In this document: positions 1 to 5,665 of the stretch, one piece after another
Numbering within the stretch: position 1 is the stretch's first letter
How the letters are laid out: every line of letters begins with the position of its first letter
Source: UBA10649 sp044233495
GTDB lineage: Bacteria; Actinomycetota; Actinomycetes; S36-B12
DNA: 8,040 nt
Direction: 5' to 3'
Assembly: GCA_044233495.1 (NCBI GenBank)
Contig: JBIIJX010000115.1
Location: 1 to 8,040, forward strand
Program-made: the position numbers and the translations under genes
Notes under the pieces: generated by a model
Databases searched by the model: none
What the model was told of the DNA's origin: nothing
What the model saw: the letters and a program-made list of their open reading frames with translations, nothing else

Positions 1-418
1 TGACGAAACACCGTTCTCAGATGCTGTAGGCAAGGGCAACCCAGCCTGGGGTGCCGAAAAGTTGCTGCCGCTGGAAGATCCATTCGAGTTCCACGTGCTT
101 TTCCCCAACATGGTCATGTCCTTCTTTGGAAACATGATGTTTACCTACAACTTCTGGCCCGTTGACGTTAACCATGTCGTGTGGGAAATCCGACTCCACT
201 TTCCGGCGGCCAAGACTCTCGCGGATCTTGTGTCGCGTGAATTCTCCACTAAGCGGTTCCGCGATCTGCTGTGCGAGGACAAGACCGGTCATGAGTCGAT
301 TCACCGCGGATGCGAGTCGTTGGCGCGCCCCGTGATCTTCCTGGGTGACCAAGAAGTTCAGATTCGAGCGTTCCACCGCAGCGTCGACGATTACGTGAAG
401 GGAAACGCCAATGACTAG
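1..418 (+). CDS. Rieske-type aromatic ring-hydroxylating oxygenase alpha subunit, C-terminal part (5' end outside window)
   Basis: The frame is open from the left edge (first full codon at base 2) to TAG at 416-418, giving 138 residues and no start. A TTG at 62 is in frame, but the reading continues upstream without a stop, so the gene is cut by the window rather than starting there. The visible part resembles the catalytic (SRPBCC-fold) domain end of Rieske oxygenase alpha subunits: an LFPNM segment (visible residues 33-37), MFTYNFWPV (46-54), and CEDKTGHESIHRG (91-103), which fits the family pattern ED-x4-E-x2-Q-RG with Gln replaced by His. The last part, EVQIRAFHRSVDDYV (118-132), is typical of the C-terminus. 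Asp93 is a candidate for the carboxylate ligand of the mononuclear iron (inference). The Rieske CxH/CxxH motifs and the two His ligands would lie upstream and cannot be checked. Such enzymes insert O2 into aromatic or polycyclic substrates using electrons from a partner reductase, which is encoded at 1546-2499. The substrate cannot be told from this fragment. Confidence 0.85.
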   Translation, partial: DETPFSDAVGKGNPAWGAEKLLPLEDPFEFHVLFPNMVMSFFGNMMFTYNFWPVDVNHVVWEIRLHFPAAKTLADLVSREFSTKRFRDLLCEDKTGHESIHRGCESLARPVIFLGDQEVQIRAFHRSVDDYVKGNAND

Positions 419-773
419 TGGGAGTGTCCCGTTGCCGAGGGGGTTTGAGCACCTGTCAAGTGTCTCCGGGTGGTGCATCAGCTCTGATGCCGATCGCATT
501 TCAAAGCGTCTAGACACCCCCTTTCCGGAGGTGATTAGTTTCTACGACTCAGTCTTGCCATCCGTTCCTGACGCAATGGCGTATCTGGCAACTCGCCCAG
601 TTGAGAATCCTTCACTGGAGGACATCAATCTGGTGAACCTGCTCAAGACACTCGCTGAAGTGGCGAATGCAGTTGAGATCTACCACCAAGGAGCCATTCC
701 AGACGCTGGGGACCTTCGGCTGTATGTCAGCAGGATTGACCGTGATCTAGTGGGAAGCGACCTTCATGAGTGA
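411..773 (+). CDS. Uncharacterised 120-residue protein in oxygenase operon
   Basis: ATG at 411 overlaps the oxygenase stop by 8 bases (ATGACTAG) and is preceded by GAAGGGA at 397-403, seven bases away, so the start is well supported. The protein's own end overlaps the next gene by 8 bases (ATGAGTGA). No known domain, signal peptide or membrane segment is visible. It looks soluble and mostly helical: an N-terminal LPRGFEHL stretch, Trp21, Arg29/Arg33, FYDSVLP at 44-50, AMAYL at 55-59, and a Leu-rich helix at 71-90 ending in VEIYHQG, then a PDAG turn (97-100). From memory, small uncharacterised proteins with this layout (Trp, then FYD, then YL, then a Leu-rich helix ending in VE) occur beside Rieske oxygenase genes; this could not be verified here. 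Position and coupling suggest a role tied to the oxygenase, for example as an accessory or stabilising partner, but that is inference. It does not resemble the usual cystatin-like beta subunit of two-subunit oxygenases, which is longer. Confidence 0.8.
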   Translation: MTSGSVPLPRGFEHLSSVSGWCISSDADRISKRLDTPFPEVISFYDSVLPSVPDAMAYLATRPVENPSLEDINLVNLLKTLAEVANAVEIYHQGAIPDAGDLRLYVSRIDRDLVGSDLHE

Positions 774-1521
774 TACCGGCTTTGCCTACGTCACTGGCGC
801 TGGATCCGGCATTGGCCGAGCCTGTGCTCTGGCGCTCGCCCAGCGGGGCCTGGCCGTCGCCGCGGTGGATGTCACGGAATCCTCGGCTCAGGAGACGGCC
901 GAACTCGTGATGGCGCTGGGGGTCGACGCGTGCGCTCATCGCGTTGACGTCACTGACGCCCAAAGCCTTGAACAGAGTATCGCTTCAGCATCCAAGGAGT
1001 TTGGGCCGTTGGTCGCCGCCGTCAATAGCGCGGGTCTCCAAGGCGAACTGGCGGCCGCGGGTGATTGCAGTGAGGCCAACTGGCTGAAGATCATCTCAGT
1101 AAACTTGACCGGAACATTTCTCAGCATGCGCGCGCAAATCAACGCCATGCTCAGTGGTCGTGGTGGCTCTATCGTCAACATCGCATCGAACTTCGGCCTG
1201 GTGGGCCAGCGCGGCATGCCTGCCTATTGTGCGAGTAAGCACGGTGTCATTGGACTGTCGAAGTCGGCCGTGCTCGACTATGCGGATCGGGGTGTGCGCG
1301 TGAATGTGGTGTGTCCGGGGCCGATCGGCACGCCACTTCTCGACAGTTTCCTGTCCAACGGCGGGACTGAGATTCTGGACAGCATCAAGCTCTCCGTTCC
1401 CATGAAGAGGATCGGTACTTCGGAGGAAGTTGCAGAAGCGGTGGCTTGGCTGGGTAGCCCTGAGACCTCATACGTCACTGGGGCGATTCTTTCGGTTGAT
1501 GGCGGCTATGTCGTGCCATGA
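766..1521 (+). CDS. Short-chain dehydrogenase/reductase (SDR), probable NAD-dependent diol or alcohol dehydrogenase
   Basis: A complete classical SDR of 251 residues, the usual family length. The Rossmann nucleotide motif TGAGSGIG is at 10-17. Asp35 at the end of the second strand (AAVDV) favours NAD(H) over NADP(H). Then come D61-V-T-D64 for the adenine site, NSAG at 87-90 (a variant of NNAG), and Asn113 in SVNLTG. The catalytic Ser141, Tyr154 and Lys158 (YCASK) are all present with normal spacing. PGPIGTPL (184-191) and the C-terminal SVDGGY (243-248) are family hallmarks. The start overlaps the preceding stop by 8 bases, with GGAAG at 753-757 as ribosome binding site. In an operon with a Rieske oxygenase and its reductase, it most likely oxidises the dihydrodiol or hydroxylated product to a diol or ketone. 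Substrate is not predictable from sequence alone, and a steroid- or terpenoid-type alcohol is equally possible. Family assignment is firm; pathway role is inferred. Confidence 0.94.
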   Translation: MSDTGFAYVTGAGSGIGRACALALAQRGLAVAAVDVTESSAQETAELVMALGVDACAHRVDVTDAQSLEQSIASASKEFGPLVAAVNSAGLQGELAAAGDCSEANWLKIISVNLTGTFLSMRAQINAMLSGRGGSIVNIASNFGLVGQRGMPAYCASKHGVIGLSKSAVLDYADRGVRVNVVCPGPIGTPLLDSFLSNGGTEILDSIKLSVPMKRIGTSEEVAEAVAWLGSPETSYVTGAILSVDGGYVVP

Positions 1522-1574
1522 CCAATGCCGTGGTGAGCGAGTCCCGTGATTGGTCCGGTACGGCAGCGGATTGA
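1518..1574 (+). other. 18-codon out-of-frame ORF at the SDR-reductase junction
   Basis: The SDR stop TGA (1519-1521) is overlapped by an ATG at 1518, the classical ATGA coupling arrangement. Reading from it gives 18 codons (MTNAVVSESRDWSGTAAD) and then TGA at 1572-1574, overlapping the first codons of the reductase in another frame. Either it is a coupled leader peptide that brings ribosomes to the weak GTG start at 1546, or it is the true reductase N-terminus separated from the rest by a one-base frame change. It could also be chance. The sequence alone does not decide. Confidence 0.35.
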
Positions 1575-2499
1575 CGTTCGTGTTGCGACGAGACAGGTCG
1601 TGGCAAGTCAGGTCACGTTGTTGGAGCTTGTTCCGAAAGAGGAGTCCCCGCTACCGAAGTGGGCACCGGGCGCCCACATTGATCTGTATCTGCCAGGCAT
1701 GGTTCGCCAGTACTCCCTGTGCGGAGACCCGCTCAACCTCAATGGGTACCAGATTGCCGTACTGCGGCAGCCAGATGGCCGCGGGGGATCCGCGTTCGTG
1801 CATGACCAGTTGCAAGAGGGTGTCTCACTATCGATTGGCAAGCCTCGAAATCATTTCCCCCTGGTGAAAGCCGACGAGTACATCTTCGTCGCAGGTGGCA
1901 TTGGAATCACTCCGTTGAGGACGATGATCATGGCCTGCGAGAGGGACGGGCGGCCTTGGGTGCTCCACTACGGTGGCAGAAGCAGATCCTCATTGGCGTT
2001 TCTCGACGAACTTGAGTCATTTGGCGATCGAGTACGCGTCCTTCCAGAGGATGAAGTTGGACTTATGCCTGTGTCTCGAATCGTGGCTCAGAGTAGGCCG
2101 GAGACGGTGATCTACTGCTGTGGTCCGGAACCCCTCCTGAGTGCGATGGAGGGCGTGGTGGCGGCTCATGGGAGCGGCCAACTGCACCTGGAGCGATTTA
2201 CCACGCCGGTCCCGAAGCACCTGCCTGACGATGTGCCGCTCAGGGTTGTCTGTGCGGAGTCAGACGTCGTTGTGGAAGTGGGTGCAGGTGAAACGGTCCT
2301 AGATGCGCTCATTGCCGCAGGGGTCGATGTCAATTACGACTGCTGCGAGGGGACCTGCGGAACGTGCGAATTGGAGCTCCTCGATGGTCAAGCCGACCAC
2401 CGCGATGCCATTCTCTCCACTCGGCAGCGAAGAGAATCTGAAGTCTTCTATCCCTGTGTGTCACGGGCCAAGTCGACCAGTCTCGTGCTTGACGTCTAG
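1546..2499 (+). CDS. Oxygenase reductase component, FMN-NAD(P)H-[2Fe-2S] (phthalate dioxygenase reductase/VanB type)
   Basis: A 317-residue flavo-iron-sulfur protein with the domain order FMN, NAD, plant-type ferredoxin. The flavin-binding motif RQYSL is at 54-58. The nucleotide-domain entry VAGGIGITPL is at 115-124 and CCGPEPLL at 191-198 is the matching C-terminal NAD-domain motif. The C-terminal ferredoxin domain (about 231-317) carries the cluster ligands Cys266, Cys271, Cys274 and Cys304 (C-x4-C-x2-C-x29-C); Cys267 is an extra cysteine beside the first ligand. It moves electrons from NAD(P)H through FMN to the cluster and on to the Rieske centre of the oxygenase, so no separate ferredoxin gene is needed. 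The start is GTG at 1546: a TGA at 1534-1536 closes the frame upstream, and the ribosome binding site is poor. An ATG in a different frame at 1518 overlaps the SDR stop, which raises the possibility of a frameshift or a coupled leader. Length and motifs are otherwise normal. Confidence 0.93.
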   Translation: MIGPVRQRIDVRVATRQVVASQVTLLELVPKEESPLPKWAPGAHIDLYLPGMVRQYSLCGDPLNLNGYQIAVLRQPDGRGGSAFVHDQLQEGVSLSIGKPRNHFPLVKADEYIFVAGGIGITPLRTMIMACERDGRPWVLHYGGRSRSSLAFLDELESFGDRVRVLPEDEVGLMPVSRIVAQSRPETVIYCCGPEPLLSAMEGVVAAHGSGQLHLERFTTPVPKHLPDDVPLRVVCAESDVVVEVGAGETVLDALIAAGVDVNYDCCEGTCGTCELELLDGQADHRDAILSTRQRRESEVFYPCVSRAKSTSLVLDV

Positions 2500-2535
2500 C
2501 GGGCCCGCACCTGTAGCGGACTGCGTAGCCCGCAG
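2499..2535 (+). terminator. GC-rich inverted repeats after the reductase stop, possible weak terminator
   Basis: A perfect 10-base palindrome GCGGGCCCGC (2499-2508) starts at the last base of the reductase stop codon. Its GCGGGC arm can also pair with GCCCGC at 2528-2533. A second small hairpin, CTGCG / CGCAG around a five-base loop, lies at 2521-2535. No clear T-run follows, so this is not a canonical intrinsic terminator. The position between two gene blocks makes a termination or mRNA-end role plausible. Confidence 0.25.
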
Positions 2536-2574
2536 ATCGCCCACCTTGCTTTACCAAATCGTGACGCGAGTTGA

Positions 2575-2603
2575 TTGACAAATGTGTATGCACTTTAAAT
2601 GAT
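2575..2603 (+). promoter_or_regulatory. Sigma70-type promoter candidate for the transporter operon
   Basis: A perfect TTGACA (2575-2580) is followed after 17 bases by AATGAT (2598-2603), which matches four of six positions of TATAAT. The surrounding bases are locally A/T-rich (TTTAAAT at 2594-2600) in an otherwise GC-rich region. Transcription from here would start near 2610 and leave an untranslated leader of about 225 bases before the binding-protein gene. It is the only perfect -35 with a plausible -10 that I see in the gap. Activity is inferred. Confidence 0.4.
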
Positions 2604-2607
2604 GCAC
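2588..2607 (+). promoter_or_regulatory. ATGCAC direct repeat over the promoter, possible operator
   Basis: ATGCAC occurs at 2588-2593 and again at 2602-2607, 14 bases apart start to start. One copy lies in the -35/-10 spacer and the other overlaps the end of the -10 and the expected start site. A transcription factor bound here would cover the promoter. No regulator gene is present in the window and the repeat is short, so this is tentative. Confidence 0.25.
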
Positions 2608-2834
2608 CCGGTGGGCACAGTCACTCAATCCTGAACGCTGAGCCCTCCGAGAATGAAGCTATGAGGATTGCTGTCGGTGAACTGACACCTTCGATTGCGG
2701 CACGTGGTTTTGCCGTAGGTGGGCATCAAGCCGAGGAGTCCCTCACTGAAGTTCTTGAGGAATGCGGTCACGGTTGCCCGTTGCGTTGATCTGAGCGTGG
2801 CGGATCTTGCGGTACACACACAAAGGAGAGGTGC

Positions 2835-4181
2835 ATGAAGATCAGCAAGCGCTGGATCGGGGTCACGGCAGTCGCCGGGCTCCTGTTGGCCGGTTGCAGT
2901 TCGGGCAGCAGTGATACGGCAGCTGAGGCTCCTGCTGAGGAGGCTCCCGCTGCCGAGGCTCCTGCCGAGGAGGCTCCTGCGGAGGAGGCTCCTGCGGAGG
3001 AGGCTCCCGCAGAGGGCGGCACCATCGATCCGCTGAACATCCACATCGTGGCTGCCAAGACGGGCATCATCTCGCCGTTCGACATCCAGCCGGGTGAGGC
3101 GTTCATGATGGCGATCGACGAGCTGAATGCGGCTGGAGGCATCGGCGGCCAGCAGGCCACCGTGACCTGGACGGACACCAAGTCCGACCCGGCACTCACC
3201 ACGCAGATCGCCCAGGAGGCCGTCGACGCAGGCGCGAACATCATCGTGACGACCTGCGACTTCGACTTCGCTGCTCCGGCTGCCACGGTGGCCCAGGCGA
3301 ACAACATCCCGGCGCTCTCGCTGTGCCTGGGTGACCGCAAGGGCACAGACCTCGTCACCATTGGCCCCATGTCGCTGAGCCCCTCGCCGGGCAACGCGTT
3401 CAAGGGCTCGGCTGCTGCTGAGTTCGCCTACAACGACAAGGGCTGGACGAAGGCGTATGTCCTGCAGGACGACCTGCTGGAGTACACCAAGTCCCTCGGC
3501 GCCTACTTCAAGGGCCGCTTCACCGAGCTCGGTGGCGAGATCATCGGTGAGGACGTCTTCACGGGCAACGAGCAGCTGGATCCTGCTGCGAATGTGACCC
3601 GGGCTCGCGATGCGGCCAAGGATGCGGACGTCATCATCATCCCGTCGGTGGTTCCAGCCGCTACGACGATGATCAAGGCGATCCGTGATGCGGGCATCAA
3701 CACCCCGATCATGATGCCGGGTGGGGCTGTGGATGGAACGCTCGTGACGGGTGCTATCCCGAACATCAGCGAGTTCTACTCGCTGCCGTTCGCGTGCATG
3801 CCGGCGTACTGCGAGGGTGATCCTGATCCTGATGTCAAGGTCTTCGCGGACGCCTTCGTGGCCAAGACGGGTATTGATCCGTACCTGTCGTACGCGGTGC
3901 TGTCCTACGAGCTCGGCAAGGCGCTTGGCGCCGCTGTCGAGGCCGCCGGCAGCACCGATGGCCCGGCCATCATCAAGGCCTTCGAGACCATGCCTCCGAC
4001 CGACTACCTGACCGGTCCGATCGCCTGGTCCGAGACCTGCCACCACACGACCGGGCGCCAGCAGCGCGTGGTCGAGTACCAGGATGGCAAGGGCAAGTTC
4101 GTCACCCTCATCACGCCGGAGAAGATCGGAGCGGTCGACCCGGGCAACCCGTGTGAGGCTGCTCAGTCGACGGCCAGCTGA
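2835..4181 (+). CDS. ABC transporter substrate-binding lipoprotein, LivK/HAAT family
   Basis: A 448-residue exported binding protein. The N-terminus is a lipoprotein signal: MKISKRW, a hydrophobic stretch, then the lipobox LLAGC with Cys21 as the lipidated residue. Residues 22-62 form a Ser- and then Glu/Ala/Pro-rich tether that includes six EAPAE-type repeats (31-60). The mature domain from about 66 has the type 1 periplasmic-binding fold pattern: NIHIVAAKTGIISPF, GEAFMMAIDELNAAGGIGG (87-105), a TDTKSDPALTTQIAQEAV segment (113-130), and NIIVTTCDFDFAAPAA (135-150), where family members usually have a ligand-contact loop. Start choice is clear: AAGGAG at 2823-2828, six bases before ATG. The mature part has six cysteines (141, 164, 321, 326, 402, 440), an even number that would allow disulfides outside the cell. 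As first gene of the importer operon, it captures the solute for LivHMGF. Ligand is unknown; the neighbouring oxygenase operon makes an aromatic or other organic acid a reasonable guess besides amino acids. Confidence 0.94.
   Translation: MKISKRWIGVTAVAGLLLAGCSSGSSDTAAEAPAEEAPAAEAPAEEAPAEEAPAEEAPAEGGTIDPLNIHIVAAKTGIISPFDIQPGEAFMMAIDELNAAGGIGGQQATVTWTDTKSDPALTTQIAQEAVDAGANIIVTTCDFDFAAPAATVAQANNIPALSLCLGDRKGTDLVTIGPMSLSPSPGNAFKGSAAAEFAYNDKGWTKAYVLQDDLLEYTKSLGAYFKGRFTELGGEIIGEDVFTGNEQLDPAANVTRARDAAKDADVIIIPSVVPAATTMIKAIRDAGINTPIMMPGGAVDGTLVTGAIPNISEFYSLPFACMPAYCEGDPDPDVKVFADAFVAKTGIDPYLSYAVLSYELGKALGAAVEAAGSTDGPAIIKAFETMPPTDYLTGPIAWSETCHHTTGRQQRVVEYQDGKGKFVTLITPEKIGAVDPGNPCEAAQSTAS
2925..3014 (+). 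repeat. Six tandem 15-base units encoding EAPAE linker repeats
   Basis: Six back-to-back 15-base units of the form GAGGCTCCTGCNGAG, with a few third-position changes, encode EAPAE five times and EAPAA once (residues 31-60 of the lipoprotein). The repeat lies between the lipidated cysteine and the folded domain, so it is likely a flexible or extended, negatively charged tether. Near-identical units suggest growth by slippage or unequal exchange, and copy number may vary among relatives. Confidence 0.95.
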
Positions 4182-4201
4182 CGAGCGAGAGGAACAGCAT
4201 C

Positions 4202-4945
4202 GTGATGGACCGATCAAGCCGTGCCGAGACGCTGACGACTGATGGGGTGTGTGTGTACTTCGAGGGCGTGAAGGCCGTCGATGACATCACCTTGTCCGTT
4301 CAGCGGAACCGGATCCACGGCTTGATCGGTCCAAACGGTGCCGGCAAGTCGACTCTGTTCAACGCGGTGAGCGGCTTCGTGCCGCTCACCGCGGGCAGGG
4401 TTGCCCTGGGCGACACCGACATTTCGGGATGGTCGCCGACCCGCATCTCCCAGCACGGAGTCGTCCGGACGTTCCAGGACACCCGTATCTTCAAGGCCCT
4501 CACGGTCTTGGAGAACGTCGAGCTGGGGGCGATGGATGCGGGGCTGCACGGCAACACAGGGCGTGTCGCGTCGATGGAGGTCCTCGAGCTCCTGCGTATC
4601 AGTCATCTGGCGGGTGAGATCGCCGGCAACGTCGCCCTCGGCGATGGTCGCCGGGTCGGTATCGCGCGAGCGGTCGCGACCCAGCCCGACTTTCTGATGA
4701 TGGACGAGCCGGCAGCGGGGCTCGACGAGAAGGAGACCTCCGAGCTCGCCTATTCCATCAAGGAGATCCGCGACGAGAGGCAGTGCGGCGTCCTGCTCGT
4801 CGAGCACGACATGTCCGTCATCTTCAAGATCTGCGAGGAGATCCACGTGATGGACTCCGGTCGCACGATCGCCGTCGGCACGCCCGACGAGATCCGGAAC
4901 AACGCAGCAGTCATCGAGGCCTACTTCGGGAGCGGACACTCATGA
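4202..4945 (+). CDS. livG: ABC transporter ATP-binding protein LivG
   Basis: A 247-residue ABC ATPase of the LivG branch. Walker A GPNGAGKST is at 43-51, the Q-loop Gln92 in RTFQDTRIF, Walker B FLMMDEP at 164-170 with catalytic Glu169, the D-loop AAGLDE at 171-176, and the switch His202 in VEHDM. The C-terminal AYFG resembles the usual LivG ending. The ABC signature reads VALGDGRR (144-151) where LivG proteins usually have LSYGQQRR or LAYGQQRR: the key Gly147 is kept, but the following Gln is Asp. Start is GTG 4202 or the next codon ATG 4205; AGAGGA at 4188-4193 is 8 bases before GTG and 11 before ATG, so GTG fits slightly better. It lies 20 bases after the binding-protein gene and overlaps livF by ATGA. 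With LivF it forms the motor that powers import through LivHM on the cytoplasmic face. Confidence 0.95.
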   Translation: MMDRSSRAETLTTDGVCVYFEGVKAVDDITLSVQRNRIHGLIGPNGAGKSTLFNAVSGFVPLTAGRVALGDTDISGWSPTRISQHGVVRTFQDTRIFKALTVLENVELGAMDAGLHGNTGRVASMEVLELLRISHLAGEIAGNVALGDGRRVGIARAVATQPDFLMMDEPAAGLDEKETSELAYSIKEIRDERQCGVLLVEHDMSVIFKICEEIHVMDSGRTIAVGTPDEIRNNAAVIEAYFGSGHS

Positions 4946-5664
4946 GCCTTCTAGAACTGCGCGGCCTTCGGATCGCGTACGGCGAGGCCGTCGCCGTCCA
5001 GGGACTCGACCTCCACCTCGACGAGGGCGAGTTCGTCTCCCTCATCGGACACAACGGCGTCGGCAAGAGCTCGACGGTCAAGGCCATCGCAGGCCTGGTC
5101 AAGCCGGTCGCCGGAACGATCTCCTTCGCCGGGGAGGAGATCCAGGGCAAGGATCCCGGGGTGATCCTGCGCAAGGGCATCGCGGTCGTGCCCGAGGGGC
5201 GCCGCATCTTCACGCGACTGACCGTCAAGGAGAACCTCACGGTCGGCGCCACGGTGCGCAAGGACCGCTCAGCGATCGAGGCCTCCTACCGCAGCATGAT
5301 CGAGCGGTTCCCCGTCCTCGGTAAGTACGCCGGCCGGATGGCGGGCCTGCTGTCCGGCGGTGAGCAGCAGCAACTGGCGATCGCTCGCGCGCTCATGAGC
5401 GAACCCCAACTCCTCCTCCTCGACGAGCCGAGCCTGGGCCTCGCCCCTCAGATCGTCGACCAGGTCTTCGACCTCCTCGGTGAGCTTCGCGCTCAGGGCA
5501 CCACGATCTTCCTCGTCGAGCAGAATGCGGCCCAGGCCATCCGGGCCTCGGACCGCTACTACGTCATGCGCACCGGGGGAGTGATCCAGGTCGAGGCCAA
5601 GGGCGGCGACAGTGCCGACGTCTCCGCGATCGAGGCCGACTACCTCCACTTCGGGAAGGTCTGA
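4942..5664 (+). CDS. livF: ABC transporter ATP-binding protein LivF
   Basis: A 240-residue ABC ATPase. Start is ATG 4942, which overlaps the livG stop (ATGA) and has GGGAG at 4928-4932; the frame is open further upstream to 4783, but that part lies over livG and has no LivF similarity. Walker A is GHNGVGKSS (36-44), a variant of the usual GANGAGKTT. The LivF hallmark PEGRRIF is at 84-90, the signature LSGGEQQ at 137-143, Walker B LLLLDEPSLGL at 157-167, and the switch region reads VEQN (192-195), with Gln-Asn in place of Glu-His as is normal in this branch. The C-terminus ends in YLHFGKV, close to the YLG ending of relatives. It pairs with LivG as the second nucleotide-binding subunit of the importer. 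The permease gene follows after one base. Confidence 0.95.
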   Translation: MSLLELRGLRIAYGEAVAVQGLDLHLDEGEFVSLIGHNGVGKSSTVKAIAGLVKPVAGTISFAGEEIQGKDPGVILRKGIAVVPEGRRIFTRLTVKENLTVGATVRKDRSAIEASYRSMIERFPVLGKYAGRMAGLLSGGEQQQLAIARALMSEPQLLLLDEPSLGLAPQIVDQVFDLLGELRAQGTTIFLVEQNAAQAIRASDRYYVMRTGGVIQVEAKGGDSADVSAIEADYLHFGKV

Positions 5665-5665
5665 G

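Larger units (their letters stand above)
2500..2834 (+). other. Intergenic region between oxygenase operon and transporter operon
   Basis: 335 bases with no convincing gene. A 42-codon ORF from ATG 2661 to TGA 2787-2789 has no good ribosome binding site, no recognisable motif and ends well before the transporter start, so it is not called. The stretch holds inverted repeats at its left end, a promoter candidate at 2575-2603 and the long leader of the transporter operon. It is also where base composition changes: genes to the left use many A/T-ending codons, genes to the right few. Confidence 0.6.

Noticed and set aside
2661..2789. 42-codon ORF in the transporter leader
   Set aside because: No good ribosome binding site, no motif, mixed codon use. 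It could be a leader peptide, but nothing in the sequence supports this.
2625..4217. 530-residue open frame on the - strand, antisense to the binding-protein gene
   Set aside because: It mirrors the GC-rich codon pattern of the + strand gene, is full of Arg/Asp/Gly without any motif, and includes a repeat made by the EAPAE linker read backwards.
4214..4939. 241-residue open frame on the - strand across livG
   Set aside because: It is a shadow of livG, with no start signals and no family pattern.
4783..4941. N-terminal extension of LivF by 53 residues
   Set aside because: The extension lies wholly within livG, is Arg-rich, and the well-placed ATG at 4942 gives a normal LivF N-terminus.
5612..5665. 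Earlier GTG start for LivH
   Set aside because: It would add 18 polar residues from inside livF; ATG 5666 with GGAAGG fits better.
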